Part shown: piece after piece, positions 17,524 through 25,713 of the stretch
Layout: each line of letters opens with the position of its first letter
Numbering within the stretch: position 1 is the first letter of the stretch
NCBI GenBank assembly: GCA_903837525.1
Contig: CAILUU010000022.1
Span: 1 to 64,000 of the forward strand
Direction: 5' to 3'
Source of the DNA: an uncultured Bacteroidota bacterium
GTDB taxonomy: Bacteria > Bacteroidota > Bacteroidia > Chitinophagales > Chitinophagaceae
Length of the DNA: 64,000 bases
Translations under genes and position numbers: made by a program
The notes under the pieces: generated by a model
Told to the model about the DNA's origin: nothing
The model's database searches: none
What the model saw: the letters and a program-made list of their open reading frames with translations, nothing else

Positions 17524-18147
17524 ATGAACGATTTTGCTCAATTTCCAGTAACCTTTACAATTATAGGTATTACAGTTTTAATTTCTTTTATTGCATTTAA
17601 CAATGCAGCTTTAAGGAACAAAGCATTATTTTATCCTTATGGTATGCAAGGTGGATTTAAGCAATATTATAGATTTTTAAGCCATGGCTTTATTCATGCT
17701 GATTATATCCATTTATTCTTCAACATGTTTACCTTATATCAATTTGGTAGATTAGCAGAAGTTATTCTTTTTAATAAAACGCAATACATATTATTATACC
17801 TAACTGCATTGGTAGCTTCGTCTCTTTTTGATTTTGTAAAACAAAAAAATAACAGCGGCTATGCTGCGTTGGGTGCATCTGGTGCAGTTTCAGCGGTATT
17901 ATTTGCATCTATCATTCTAGGCCCATGGGATATTGGTGTGGCAATCTTTGGCGTATTACCTCTACCAAATATAATATTTGCAGTACTTTATTTAGTGTAT
18001 TGCGCCTACATGGATAAACGTGGCGGTGATAATATTGGTCATGGTGCACATTTATGGGGCAGTGTTTGGGGTTTTGTATTTACCGCTTTGGTTAGGCCCG
18101 ATTTATTTAAAGGCTTTTTAGAAAAACTTATGAATCCAAATTTTTAA
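17524..18147 (+). CDS. Rhomboid-family intramembrane serine protease
   Basis: A 207-residue polytopic protein with about six hydrophobic segments. The catalytic Ser lies in GYAALGASGAVSAVL and the His in NIGHGAHLWGSVWGF. The oxyanion-side motif SHGFIHADYIHLFFNMFTLYQFG is the HxxxN segment of rhomboids. It cleaves transmembrane substrates within the inner membrane; the substrate is unknown. The last 20 bases overlap the convergent tilS 3' end. Confidence 0.93.
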   Translation: MNDFAQFPVTFTIIGITVLISFIAFNNAALRNKALFYPYGMQGGFKQYYRFLSHGFIHADYIHLFFNMFTLYQFGRLAEVILFNKTQYILLYLTALVASSLFDFVKQKNNSGYAALGASGAVSAVLFASIILGPWDIGVAIFGVLPLPNIIFAVLYLVYCAYMDKRGGDNIGHGAHLWGSVWGFVFTALVRPDLFKGFLEKLMNPNF

Positions 18148-19486
18148 ACCTTACTTCCAAAACCTCCCTCGTATTTGCTGTAATTTTAAAACGATCATCA
18201 ATACGCATACCCACTACCCAGATTATTTTTTTATTACTTTCTAGTACCCAAATATTTTCTTTTTGTGTAAGCGATAATTTGTTATCGATAAAAAAGCGAC
18301 TAAGTTTTTTCTTATGCTTCATGCCTAACGGATAAAAATAATCGCCTTGTTTCCATTTTCGGAGTAACAAGGGAAAAGTTATTTTTGAAGCATCTAATTG
18401 AATGTCGAATTTTGAATTCTGAATGTCGAATTTTGAATTTAACTCAAGCTCAAGCTCTCCGTTTTCAAAGCTAATTTTTTTATCCCCTTCTTCAATTAAA
18501 ATAGTAACGGCTTCGTTTGTATTTTTTGGGGAGATGATTAACCATTTTCTATTCCGGATTATTCTGTGGGTAGATGATTGAATATACTTTCCGCTATCGG
18601 CTTGTAGTAAATTAACAATATCGGTTGTTTGCAATGCTGTAAAACCAAAATCTTTTACAATTTCGTACACAATAGTTTGCAATGGTTTTGCTTTTGCTAA
18701 TTTTAAAACAGGTATATGCACTTCGTTACCTTTTAATACACACAGCTTATTTTTATGCAAAGTAATAGCTTGGTTATACAATACCTCTACATCAATAAAT
18801 CGATTAATGTTTTGCAAACTATTTTCCTCAGCTTGTGGAAATATTTTTTGAATAGCGGGTATTATGTCGTTTCTAAAATAATTACGAGTATACTCGTTTC
18901 GTGCATTGGTACTATCGGTTACAAAAGCTAGATTATTTTCAGTTGAAAAATTTTCAATCTCACTTCTTTTAGCAAATAAAAGTGGACGAATAATTTTCTG
19001 TTGTTTTGGCAAAATACCTCGTAACCCTTTTATACCAGTACCTCTAAAAAAATTCATAAGCACTGTTTCTATATTATCGTTGGCATGGTGAGCCGTTAAG
19101 ATGTACGATGTTTGATATAAACCATTTTGAATATTGAATTTTGAATGTTGAATTTCCTTAAACCATTCGTATCGCAAATCTCTTGCTGTTTCCTCAATAG
19201 ATGTTTTTCGGTTTTTAACTTCTTCGGTTGTATTAAATGTTTGGCTATAAAATTCTACATTATATTTTACGGCTAATTCTTTTACAAAGTTTTCATCTCT
19301 ATCACTCTCGGCTCCTCTTAATTTAAAGTTGCAATGAGCAATAGAAAAATTGTAACCAGCTTGGTGGCAAAGTTCACATAACACCACACTATCTACACCA
19401 CCACTTACAGCAAGTAGCAATTTATCTTTTTGGTTAAAAAGATGATGTTGTTTTATGTATTGTTGAAAGTTGCTCAATAAGGACAT
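18128..19486 (-). CDS. tilS: tRNA(Ile)-lysidine synthetase TilS
   Basis: The ATP-dependent enzyme that converts C34 of tRNA-Ile(CAU) to lysidine. The ATG at 19486 (MSLLSNFQQYIKQHHLFNQKDKLLLAVSGGVDS) is preferred to the track start, since the PP-loop SGGVDS then lies at the usual distance. Other motifs: IAHCNFKLRGAESDRDENFV, LTAHHANDNIETVLMNFFRGTGIKGLRGI, and C-terminal FPLLLRKWKQGDYFYPLGMKHKKKLSRFFID. Two segments are unlike the family: EIQHSKFNIQNGLYQ and NSKFDIQNSKFDIQ, both encoded by TTTGAAT-type heptamer arrays inside the frame. The frame stays open because three heptamers make 21 bp. Confidence 0.95.
   Translation of the reverse strand: MSLLSNFQQYIKQHHLFNQKDKLLLAVSGGVDSVVLCELCHQAGYNFSIAHCNFKLRGAESDRDENFVKELAVKYNVEFYSQTFNTTEEVKNRKTSIEETARDLRYEWFKEIQHSKFNIQNGLYQTSYILTAHHANDNIETVLMNFFRGTGIKGLRGILPKQQKIIRPLLFAKRSEIENFSTENNLAFVTDSTNARNEYTRNYFRNDIIPAIQKIFPQAEENSLQNINRFIDVEVLYNQAITLHKNKLCVLKGNEVHIPVLKLAKAKPLQTIVYEIVKDFGFTALQTTDIVNLLQADSGKYIQSSTHRIIRNRKWLIISPKNTNEAVTILIEEGDKKISFENGELELELNSKFDIQNSKFDIQLDASKITFPLLLRKWKQGDYFYPLGMKHKKKLSRFFIDNKLSLTQKENIWVLESNKKIIWVVGMRIDDRFKITANTREVLEVRFKNLDS
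18397..18438. repeat. Six NNNGAAT heptamers inside tilS
   Basis: ATTGAAT, GTCGAAT, TTTGAAT, TCTGAAT, GTCGAAT, TTTGAAT follow each other without gaps in the C-terminal part of tilS. Three units (21 bp) recur almost exactly, giving the peptide repeat NSKFDIQ twice. Confidence 0.9.
19126..19153. repeat. Four NTTGAAT heptamers inside tilS
   Basis: TTTGAAT, ATTGAAT, TTTGAAT, GTTGAAT in direct succession within the N-terminal domain of tilS, encoding the HSKFNIQN stretch that the family normally lacks at this loop. Confidence 0.85.
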
Positions 19487-19550
19487 AACGCTTTTTCTAC
19501 TTAGATTTAGTTTTAAAATGAATAGCATTTGCTACAATATACGCTTCGAT

Positions 19551-19600
19551 AAAAGCTCAATAAAGATTTGCCGTACAAGTGAGTGACACAAGGATGATGC
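19551..19600. repeat. Dispersed intergenic repeat, copy 1
   Basis: AAAGCTCAATAAAGATTTGCCGTACAAGTGAGTGACACAAGGATG between tilS and the TPR gene closely matches the reverse complement of 29858-29906. A shorter, more diverged match lies at 21843-21869. Confidence 0.7.
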
Positions 19601-19627
19601 CATGAAAAAAAAATGTTTGTAACCAAA

Positions 19628-19939
19628 TTACTCCTCCACATCTTCTTTTGCACCCATTAACTCATTGTAACTATGCATATCTCCGGCTTTTTTTGCTTCT
19701 TGCATTCCACGTTCGTAAATTTTTATAGCTTTTTCAAAATTTCCAGCCCTTTCTAATAACTTACCTAAATGATAATAACTACCCACATAAGTTGGCTCTC
19801 TAAGCAATAATTCATTAAACACATTTCTAGCTTCTTCATCCCTATCAATCTTTATGTATTCTAGCGCTAGTGCATGTTGCAGAAAGCTATCTTTACCATT
19901 TTGTTTAATATATTCCAACAATTTTTTTATTCTGCTCAA
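19628..19939 (-). CDS. Small tetratricopeptide-repeat protein
   Basis: A 103-residue cytoplasmic protein made of about two to three TPR helix pairs: FLQHALALEYIKIDRDEEARNVFNELLLREPTYVGSYYHLGKLLERAGNFEKAIKIYERGMQEAKKAGD. The Y.....L...G....A...Y.....P pattern is clear. No signal peptide or enzyme domain, so it is probably a protein-interaction adaptor. It starts 117 bp from the divergent etfB. The partner is unknown. Confidence 0.88.
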   Translation of the reverse strand: MSRIKKLLEYIKQNGKDSFLQHALALEYIKIDRDEEARNVFNELLLREPTYVGSYYHLGKLLERAGNFEKAIKIYERGMQEAKKAGDMHSYNELMGAKEDVEE

Positions 19940-19977
19940 TTTTTTATTATTTTATTTTTAATTTTCAAATGTTCCTT

Positions 19978-19985
19978 TATCTTTG
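19978..19985 (+). promoter_or_regulatory. -7 box TATCTTTG for etfBA
   Basis: A perfect TAnnTTTG on the plus strand, 71 nt before the etfB ATG, leaving a leader of roughly 60-65 nt. Confidence 0.55.
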
Positions 19986-20056
19986 CATTAGTTGCATAAA
20001 CAACCAATTTACCTAACTCCTGCCTTTCCAATGGAGAGGAGGCAAATGTAAGCAGT

Positions 20057-20800
20057 ATGAAAATTTTAGTTTGTATAAGTAAAACTCCTGATACAACGGC
20101 AAAAATAGCCTTTGCAGATAACAACACAAAGTTTGCGTCTGATGGAGTTCAATGGATTATAAATCCTTACGACGAATGGTACGCCTTAGTAAGAGCAATT
20201 GAGCTTAAAGAAGTAGATGCTACAACCTCCATTAGTTTGGTAACTGTTGGCGGTGCAGAAGCTGATCCTATTATACGTAAAGCACTTGCCCTAGGCGGTG
20301 ATGATGCTATACGTATTAATGCAGATAGCCATGATAGCTACTACATTGCAAGCCAAATAGCTGCAGTTGCAAAAGAAGGTGGCTACGATTTAATTTTTAC
20401 AGGAAAAGAAACTATAGATTATAACGGTTCGTCCATTGGTGGAATGGTAGCTGAGTTATTAGATTTGCCTTATATTTCTTTAGCTACAAAATTTGATATT
20501 GCTGGCACAACTGCCACTGTGGTTAGAGAAATTGAAGCTGGTAAAGAAACCAACCAAGCCAATTTACCCTTAGTAGTTAGCTGCCAAAAAGGAATGGCTG
20601 AGCAGCGTATACCAAATATGAAAGGTATAATGGGGGCAAGAACTAAGCCTTTAAAAGTAGTAGAGCCTATTACAATTGATGCATTAACAACCCTTGCAAG
20701 TTTTGATTTACCGCTTGCAAAAGCTGGTGTAAAATTAGTTAGTGCAGATACGCCAGAAGAGTTGGTAAGATTACTGCATGAAGAGGCGAAGGTGTTTTAA
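20057..20800 (+). CDS. etfB: Electron transfer flavoprotein beta subunit
   Basis: A 247-residue EtfB. It begins MKILVCISKTPDTTAKIAF, typical of the family, with INPYDEWYALVRAIELKE, the AMP/nucleotide segment LIFTGKETIDYNGSSIGGMVAELLDLPYI and the ending of adenine-binding EtfB proteins. With EtfA it forms the soluble FAD/AMP carrier that takes electrons from acyl-CoA dehydrogenases and feeds ETF:quinone oxidoreductase. etfA follows at 78 bp and an acyl-CoA dehydrogenase lies 6 kb downstream. Confidence 0.96.
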   Translation: MKILVCISKTPDTTAKIAFADNNTKFASDGVQWIINPYDEWYALVRAIELKEVDATTSISLVTVGGAEADPIIRKALALGGDDAIRINADSHDSYYIASQIAAVAKEGGYDLIFTGKETIDYNGSSIGGMVAELLDLPYISLATKFDIAGTTATVVREIEAGKETNQANLPLVVSCQKGMAEQRIPNMKGIMGARTKPLKVVEPITIDALTTLASFDLPLAKAGVKLVSADTPEELVRLLHEEAKVF

Positions 20801-20839
20801 TAATTGATGAGTGTTAATATGATTAATTATCATTTTCAA

Positions 20840-20870
20840 AACTCATAAATCATAATTCATAACTTATAAT
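20840..20870. repeat. NTCATAA heptamer array between etfB and etfA
   Basis: CTCATAA, ATCATAA, TTCATAA, CTTATAA in succession, ending shortly before the etfA start codon. Same 7-nt period as the other arrays in the window, different unit. Confidence 0.75.
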
Positions 20871-20878
20871 TAAATAAT

Positions 20879-21832
20879 ATGGTTTTAGTTTACATAGATT
20901 TAGTAGAAGGAAAATTAAAAAAATCTGCTTTTGAAGTTGCCTCTTATGCTGCTGAAACTGCTAAACTTTTAGGTACAAACGCTTATGCTATTGTATTAGG
21001 AAACAGTACAGATGATTTAACTAGTCTTGGCAAATATGGCATTACAAAAGTACATACCGTAGCCGCCGCTACTGCTTTTGATGCACAAGTATTTACCAAA
21101 GTTATTGCAGATGCTGCTACACAACTAAATGCTACTGTTGTAATTTTTAGTAATAACTTAAACGGAAAAGCTATTGCACCCAGGTTAAGTGTACGCTTAA
21201 AAGCAGGCTTTGTTAGCGGAGCAGTTGCATTACCAGATGTTAGCAATGGTTTTGTGGTAAAGAAAAACGTTTTCAGCGGTAAAGCCTTTGCTAATGTTGC
21301 TATACGAACTGGGGTAAAAATTATTTCATTAAATCCTAATTCCTTTAATATAGTTGTTGTAGATGGCAGTGCAGAAGTAATCGCTTTTGCAACACCAGTT
21401 GATGTATCAAAAATTGAAATTACAGCTACTAATAAAGTAACTGGCGAAGTATTGTTAACCGAAGCAGAAATTGTAGTAAGTGGTGGTAGAGGTTTAAAAG
21501 GGCCAGAAAACTGGGGCTTAGTAACCGACCTTGCAAAATTGTTAGGCGCTGCTACTGCTTGCAGTCGGCCTGTGGCAGATATTCATTGGCGTCCTCATCA
21601 TGAGCATGTAGGGCAAACAGGTATTGCCATTGCACCAAACTTATACATAGCCATTGGTATTAGTGGAGCTATACAACATTTGGCTGGTGTAAACCGTAGC
21701 AAAACAATTGTAGTAATTAATAAAGACCCCGAAGCTCCGTTTTTTAAAGCGGCAGATTACGGTATTGTTGGCGATGCTTTTGAAGTAATGCCAAAAATTA
21801 TTGATGCAGTAAGAAAGTTAAAGGGAGCTTAA
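20879..21832 (+). CDS. etfA: Electron transfer flavoprotein alpha subunit
   Basis: A 317-residue EtfA. The C-terminal FAD domain is clear: VVSGGRGLKGPENWGLVTDLAKLLGAATACSRPVADIHWRPHHEHVGQTGIAIAPNLYIAIGISGAIQHLAGVNRSKTIVVINKDPEAPFFKAADYGIVGD. The usual GW.P..HQ-type loop reads HWRPHHEHVGQTG here, a small family variation. The N-terminal domain pairs with EtfB. It is co-directional with etfB and ends before a hairpin terminator. Confidence 0.96.
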   Translation: MVLVYIDLVEGKLKKSAFEVASYAAETAKLLGTNAYAIVLGNSTDDLTSLGKYGITKVHTVAAATAFDAQVFTKVIADAATQLNATVVIFSNNLNGKAIAPRLSVRLKAGFVSGAVALPDVSNGFVVKKNVFSGKAFANVAIRTGVKIISLNPNSFNIVVVDGSAEVIAFATPVDVSKIEITATNKVTGEVLLTEAEIVVSGGRGLKGPENWGLVTDLAKLLGAATACSRPVADIHWRPHHEHVGQTGIAIAPNLYIAIGISGAIQHLAGVNRSKTIVVINKDPEAPFFKAADYGIVGDAFEVMPKIIDAVRKLKGA

Positions 21833-21912
21833 ACTCTTCTTCTATCGTTGCGTTACTCTCTTGTTCAACTTAAAAATACTTAGCTTGCCGAAGTAAAGCA
21901 AATTAAACACAT

Positions 21913-21942
21913 AAAACCATAGCAAATAGCTGTGGTTTTTTT
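21913..21942 (+). terminator. Terminator after etfA
   Basis: AAAACCATAGC and GCTGTGGTTTT form an 11-bp stem with one G.T pair and loop AAATA, followed by a T-run. The T-run merges with the -7 box of the next gene. Confidence 0.8.
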
Positions 21943-21949
21943 ATATTTG
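21942..21949 (+). promoter_or_regulatory. -7 box TATATTTG, nearly leaderless start
   Basis: A perfect TAnnTTTG ending 7 nt before the ATG at 21957. Transcription would begin at or within a few bases of the start codon. Confidence 0.6.
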
Positions 21950-21956
21950 CTCTTCA

Positions 21957-22547
21957 ATGAAAAGAATAGAACTAGAAATAGTAGCACTTAGTCATAGTAT
22001 AACCCAAACACATTCGTATGCGGTGGTATTGGGTGAGGTAAATGGTTTACGGCGAATACCTATTGTTATTGGTGGCTTTGAGGCACAAGCTATTGCTGTG
22101 GCTTTAGAACGTATGAACCCAAGCCGACCGTTAACACACGACTTAATGAAGAATTTTATGCTTGCTTTTAATGTGGAGTTACATGAAGTGGTGATTAACG
22201 ATTTACAAGAAGGCATTTTTTATAGTCAGCTAATTTGCAGTGGCGCTAACGATACCGTAGAAATTGATAGCCGAACTAGCGATGCATTAGCACTAGCGGT
22301 TCGTTTTGGTTGCCCTATTTATACCTACGATACCATTTTAGACCAAGCAGGTGTATTAATGGAAGATGATGGTAAAAAGAAAAAAGAAAGTAATATAACA
22401 AGCATTACAACCGAACAAGGTGGTAGTGATGATTTGAAAGCTATGAGCTTAGAAGAATTAAATACATTGCTTAATAATGTGTTAGAGCAGGAAGATTATA
22501 TAAAAGCTATTGCTATTAGAGATGAAATAAAAAGCAGAGGGAAATAA
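21957..22547 (+). CDS. Bifunctional nuclease-family protein (DUF151) with UvrB/C-like tail
   Basis: 196 residues. The N-terminal DUF151/BFN domain (residues about 1-135) shows VVLGEVNGLRRIPIVIGGFEAQAIAVALE and IDSRTSDALALAVRFGCPIYTY, the family signature; some plant members act as RNase/DNase. A Lys-rich linker follows. The C-terminal 35 residues (MSLEELNTLLNNVLEQEDYIKAIAIRDEIKSRG) resemble the UVR motif of UvrB/UvrC. The combination is frequent in Bacteroidota. The stop codon is followed immediately by a heptamer array. Cellular role not settled. Confidence 0.9.
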   Translation: MKRIELEIVALSHSITQTHSYAVVLGEVNGLRRIPIVIGGFEAQAIAVALERMNPSRPLTHDLMKNFMLAFNVELHEVVINDLQEGIFYSQLICSGANDTVEIDSRTSDALALAVRFGCPIYTYDTILDQAGVLMEDDGKKKKESNITSITTEQGGSDDLKAMSLEELNTLLNNVLEQEDYIKAIAIRDEIKSRGK

Positions 22548-22575
22548 TGGATAATTGATAATGGGTTATTGAATA
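22548..22575. repeat. TNNATAA-type heptamer array starting right after the stop
   Basis: TGGATAA, TTGATAA, TGGGTTA, TTGAATA in a 7-nt register beginning at the base after the TAA of the nuclease-family gene. Degenerate but in phase. Confidence 0.65.
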
Positions 22576-22645
22576 ATTAGCTCAAAAATTATTGGCTATT
22601 CTATCATTTACTAATCTTGATTAATAAAATTATCCATTAATAAAA

Positions 22646-23485
22646 ATGATTTCTTTTCCCAACTGCAAAATAAACCTTGGCTTACACATCGTTAATAAAC
22701 GAGCAGATGGCTTTCATAATTTAGAAACTATTTTTTACCCAATTCCTTTATCTGATGCTGTTGAAATTATAACTTCGTTCTCAACAAATGGTGTTACCTA
22801 TACATCATCAGGAAATGCTATAGATGGAGCAGCAGACGATAACCTTTGTATAAAAGCCTACCATTTATTAAAAAAAGATTTCCCTAATTTACCCAATATA
22901 AAATTGCATTTGCACAAAGTAATACCTACTGGTGCTGGGCTTGGTGGTGGTAGTGCAGATGCTGCTTTTGCATTAAAACTTATCAACGATAAATACCAAC
23001 TAAACCTCTCAACCTCTAAACTCCTAAACTATGCATTGCAATTAGGCAGCGATTGCCCTTTTTTTATTATCAACAAACCCTGCTTTGCAAGCGGCCGTGG
23101 AGAAGTTTTAGAAGAACTTGAATTAGATTTATCGGCTTTTAAATTTGTATTAATCAATCCAAACATTCATGTAAATACGGGTTGGGCTTTTGGGGAATTG
23201 GCAAAGGAGTCAGACGTCTCCAAGCCGTCAGACCACTACAAAAAATATATAAAAGAAATTATTCAACAACCCATAACTACTTGGAGAGAAAATCTTAGTA
23301 ACGATTTTGAAAAAGTAGTTTTTGAAAAGCATCCTACAATAAAAAACATAAAAGAAGAATTGTACAAACAAGGTGCAATTTATGCAGCAATGAGTGGAAG
23401 TGGTAGCACAGTTTTTGGAATTTTTAATAAAGAGACTGATCTTCTGCTAAAGATTGACAGCCAGTACTTTATAAAAGAAATTTAA
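22646..23485 (+). CDS. ispE: 4-diphosphocytidyl-2-C-methyl-D-erythritol kinase IspE
   Basis: A 279-residue GHMP kinase of the MEP isoprenoid pathway. It starts MISFPNCKINLGLHIVNKRADGFHNLETIFYPI (substrate loop), with the ATP loop VIPTGAGLGGGSADAAFALKLIN, then LGSDCPFFI and the C-terminal MSGSGSTVFGIF. The length is normal. Two oddities: an octamer series CTAAACCT/CTAAACTC encodes LNLSTSKLLNY (23000-23031), and a more G+C-rich patch GTCAGACGTCTCCAAGCCGTCAGAC (about 23209-23235) adds SDVSKPSD to a loop. Catalytic motifs are intact. Confidence 0.96.
   Translation: MISFPNCKINLGLHIVNKRADGFHNLETIFYPIPLSDAVEIITSFSTNGVTYTSSGNAIDGAADDNLCIKAYHLLKKDFPNLPNIKLHLHKVIPTGAGLGGGSADAAFALKLINDKYQLNLSTSKLLNYALQLGSDCPFFIINKPCFASGRGEVLEELELDLSAFKFVLINPNIHVNTGWAFGELAKESDVSKPSDHYKKYIKEIIQQPITTWRENLSNDFEKVVFEKHPTIKNIKEELYKQGAIYAAMSGSGSTVFGIFNKETDLLLKIDSQYFIKEI
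23000..23031. repeat. CTAAACYY octamers inside ispE
   Basis: CTAAACCT, CTCAACCT, CTAAACTC, CTAAACTA in register. This is the reverse complement of the GGTTTAG-type array at 4925-5003, here forming part of the coding sequence. Confidence 0.6.
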
Positions 23486-23704
23486 GATTAATTTAGTGTT
23501 AAAATTGAACAGCATTGGATGCTATAGAAATTTAATATATCTTGTACAAAATTTTAGGATAATTAGAATACTACTAAACATATCAGCTTTCTTAAATAAC
23601 AACCTCGATTTACTCAATCATCGAAGTATATAGTTATTGATTTTAGGGCAACATACGCCCCTTCATAATCTACTTTTTTATTCTTCATTTTCAATTTCAA
23701 CATT

Positions 23705-24943
23705 ATGCATACTACAATTGCATTATCTGCCAATACACAACAATACATAGATATAGAGGACAAATTCGGCGCCCATAATTATCACCCATTGCCCGTAGTT
23801 TTAAGCCGTGGCAAAGGTGTTTTTGTTTACGATATAGATGGTAAACGCTACTACGATTTTTTAAGTGGATATAGTGCCGTTAATCAAGGACATTGCCATC
23901 CAAAAATTATTGCAGCCTTAGTAGAGCAAGCACAAAAATTAACCCTTACCTCAAGAGCTTTTCATAGTAATTTGTTGGGTGACTATGAAAAATATATTAC
24001 CAATTATTTTGGCTTCGACAAAGTACTACCAATGAATACAGGTGTTGAGGCTGTAGAAACCGCTATTAAATTAGCAAGGCGTTGGGGAACGCAACTAAAA
24101 GGAATTGAAAATGCTAAAAGTAAAATTATAGTTTGCTCACAAAATTTTCATGGCCGAACAACTGGCGTAATTTCTTTTAGTACCGACCCAGGTAGTAACA
24201 GTAATTTTGGCCCACTAATTAGTGGCTTTGAGGTAATTCCGTTTAATGATTTAATTGCATTAGAAAAATCGTTTCAAGATAAAAACGTATGTGGCTTTTT
24301 ATTTGAACCAATACAAGGGGAAGCAGGTGTTGTTGTACCAAATGAGGGTTATTATGGTGGCATACGAAATTTGTGTAACGAATATAATGTGTTGATGATA
24401 GCCGATGAAATACAAAGTGGTTTAGCAAGGACTGGCACTATGTTAGCAATTGACCGCGAAGATGTAAAAGCAGATATTTTGATTTTAGGAAAAGCTTTAA
24501 GTGGTGGCGTATTACCAGTAAGTGCTGTATTAGCAAATAACGAAATTATGCTTACCATAAAACCTGGTGAACATGGCAGTACGTATGGCGGGAACCCCTT
24601 AGCTTGTGCAGTTGCAACGGTTGCATTGCAAGTTTTAAAAGATGAAAACATGGTAGAAAATGCTAATGCAATGGGTAAATTATTAAGAGATGAATTACGC
24701 AACTTAAATTCGCCTTTTATAAAATTAGTACGTGGTAGAGGTTTGCTAAACGCAATTGTAATTAATCATAGTAACAAAGAGGCCGCTTGGGAACTTTGTT
24801 TGCAAATGAAAGAAAATGGATTAATTGCAAAACCTACCCATGGGGATAAAATTAGGCTTGCACCACCATTAATAATTACAAAAGAACAAATTTTGGAGTG
24901 TCTAGAAATTATTAAAAAAAGTTTACTTATTTTGAAAGAATAA
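23705..24943 (+). CDS. rocD: Ornithine--oxo-acid aminotransferase
   Basis: A 412-residue class III PLP aminotransferase converting ornithine and 2-oxoglutarate to glutamate semialdehyde and glutamate. Motifs: the ornithine-type N-terminus [83 protein letters not shown], and the PLP lysine in [16 protein letters not shown]. The length is normal for RocD. The VIT1-type gene follows after 25 bp in the same direction, possibly cotranscribed without an obvious functional link. Confidence 0.95.
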   Translation: MHTTIALSANTQQYIDIEDKFGAHNYHPLPVVLSRGKGVFVYDIDGKRYYDFLSGYSAVNQGHCHPKIIAALVEQAQKLTLTSRAFHSNLLGDYEKYITNYFGFDKVLPMNTGVEAVETAIKLARRWGTQLKGIENAKSKIIVCSQNFHGRTTGVISFSTDPGSNSNFGPLISGFEVIPFNDLIALEKSFQDKNVCGFLFEPIQGEAGVVVPNEGYYGGIRNLCNEYNVLMIADEIQSGLARTGTMLAIDREDVKADILILGKALSGGVLPVSAVLANNEIMLTIKPGEHGSTYGGNPLACAVATVALQVLKDENMVENANAMGKLLRDELRNLNSPFIKLVRGRGLLNAIVINHSNKEAAWELCLQMKENGLIAKPTHGDKIRLAPPLIITKEQILECLEIIKKSLLILKE

Positions 24944-24968
24944 CAAGTAAATAAAAGTATTAAACAAT

Positions 24969-25682
24969 ATGGATACTCACTTTCATCACGATATAACGCA
25001 CAACGAAGAACATTTAAAAAGCTCTGCAGCCCTTACAGATATTGTAATTGGTATGAGTGATGGGCTTACCGTTCCTTTTGCCTTAGCCGCTGGTTTAAGT
25101 GGAGTAATTGATAACAGTAATATTATTGTAATTGCTGGTATTGCCCAAATTCCTGCTGGTAGTATAGCAATGGGCTTAGGAGGATATTTAAGTGGAAAAA
25201 CCGAGCAAGATCATTATAAAAATGAAGTAAAAAGAGAAAATCACGAAATAGAAAACTTACGCCATAAAGAAATAGCAGAAACAAAAGAGTTTTTTGCCGG
25301 GCTAGGATTGAGTGAAGAGGTACAAAATAAAGCTACTGAAGAAATTTCCAGAGATAAAAATAAGTGGGTAGATTTTATGAAGAAGTACCAGCTAGGCTTA
25401 GAAAAAACTGACCCGAAAAGAGCAACAAAAAGTGCATTGAATATCGGCATATCTTATATTGTTGGAGGTATTATTCCTTTAAGCCCTTATTTTTTTATTG
25501 ATGATGCGCAAGAAGCTTTAAAATATTCTGCTGTTGCTACCCTACTTTGCTTATTTATGTTAGGCTATTTTAAAAGTAAAATAACAGGTGTTAATCCTCT
25601 ATTAGGTGCATTACGGGTTACCCTAATAGGTGCTGCAGCTGCTGCAGCTGCATTTGGAGTGGCAAAATTATTTGAACATTAA
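24969..25682 (+). CDS. VIT1/CCC1-family metal transporter
   Basis: A 237-residue membrane protein of the vacuolar iron transporter family. TM1 carries LTDIVIGMSDGLTVPFALAAGLSG, TM2-3 IAGIAQIPAGSIAMGLGGYLSGKTEQDHY, then a cytosolic helical domain rich in Glu (KRENHEIENLRHKEIAETKEFF) that binds metal in the family, and three C-terminal TM segments. Expected to move Fe2+ or Mn2+ out of the cytoplasm. The adjacent convergent CDF gene handles similar metals, giving a small metal-efflux pair. Confidence 0.92.
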   Translation: MDTHFHHDITHNEEHLKSSAALTDIVIGMSDGLTVPFALAAGLSGVIDNSNIIVIAGIAQIPAGSIAMGLGGYLSGKTEQDHYKNEVKRENHEIENLRHKEIAETKEFFAGLGLSEEVQNKATEEISRDKNKWVDFMKKYQLGLEKTDPKRATKSALNIGISYIVGGIIPLSPYFFIDDAQEALKYSAVATLLCLFMLGYFKSKITGVNPLLGALRVTLIGAAAAAAAFGVAKLFEH

Positions 25683-25689
25683 TTTCAAT

Positions 25690-25713
25690 CGTGCATTTTG
25701 AATTTTGAATTTA
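25690..25713. repeat. TTTTGAA heptamers overlapping the CDF stop
   Basis: GCATTTTGAATTTTGAATTTAAAT in a 7-nt register fills the short gap between convergent genes. Its last unit supplies the TTA that is the CDF stop codon (25711-25713). Confidence 0.7.
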
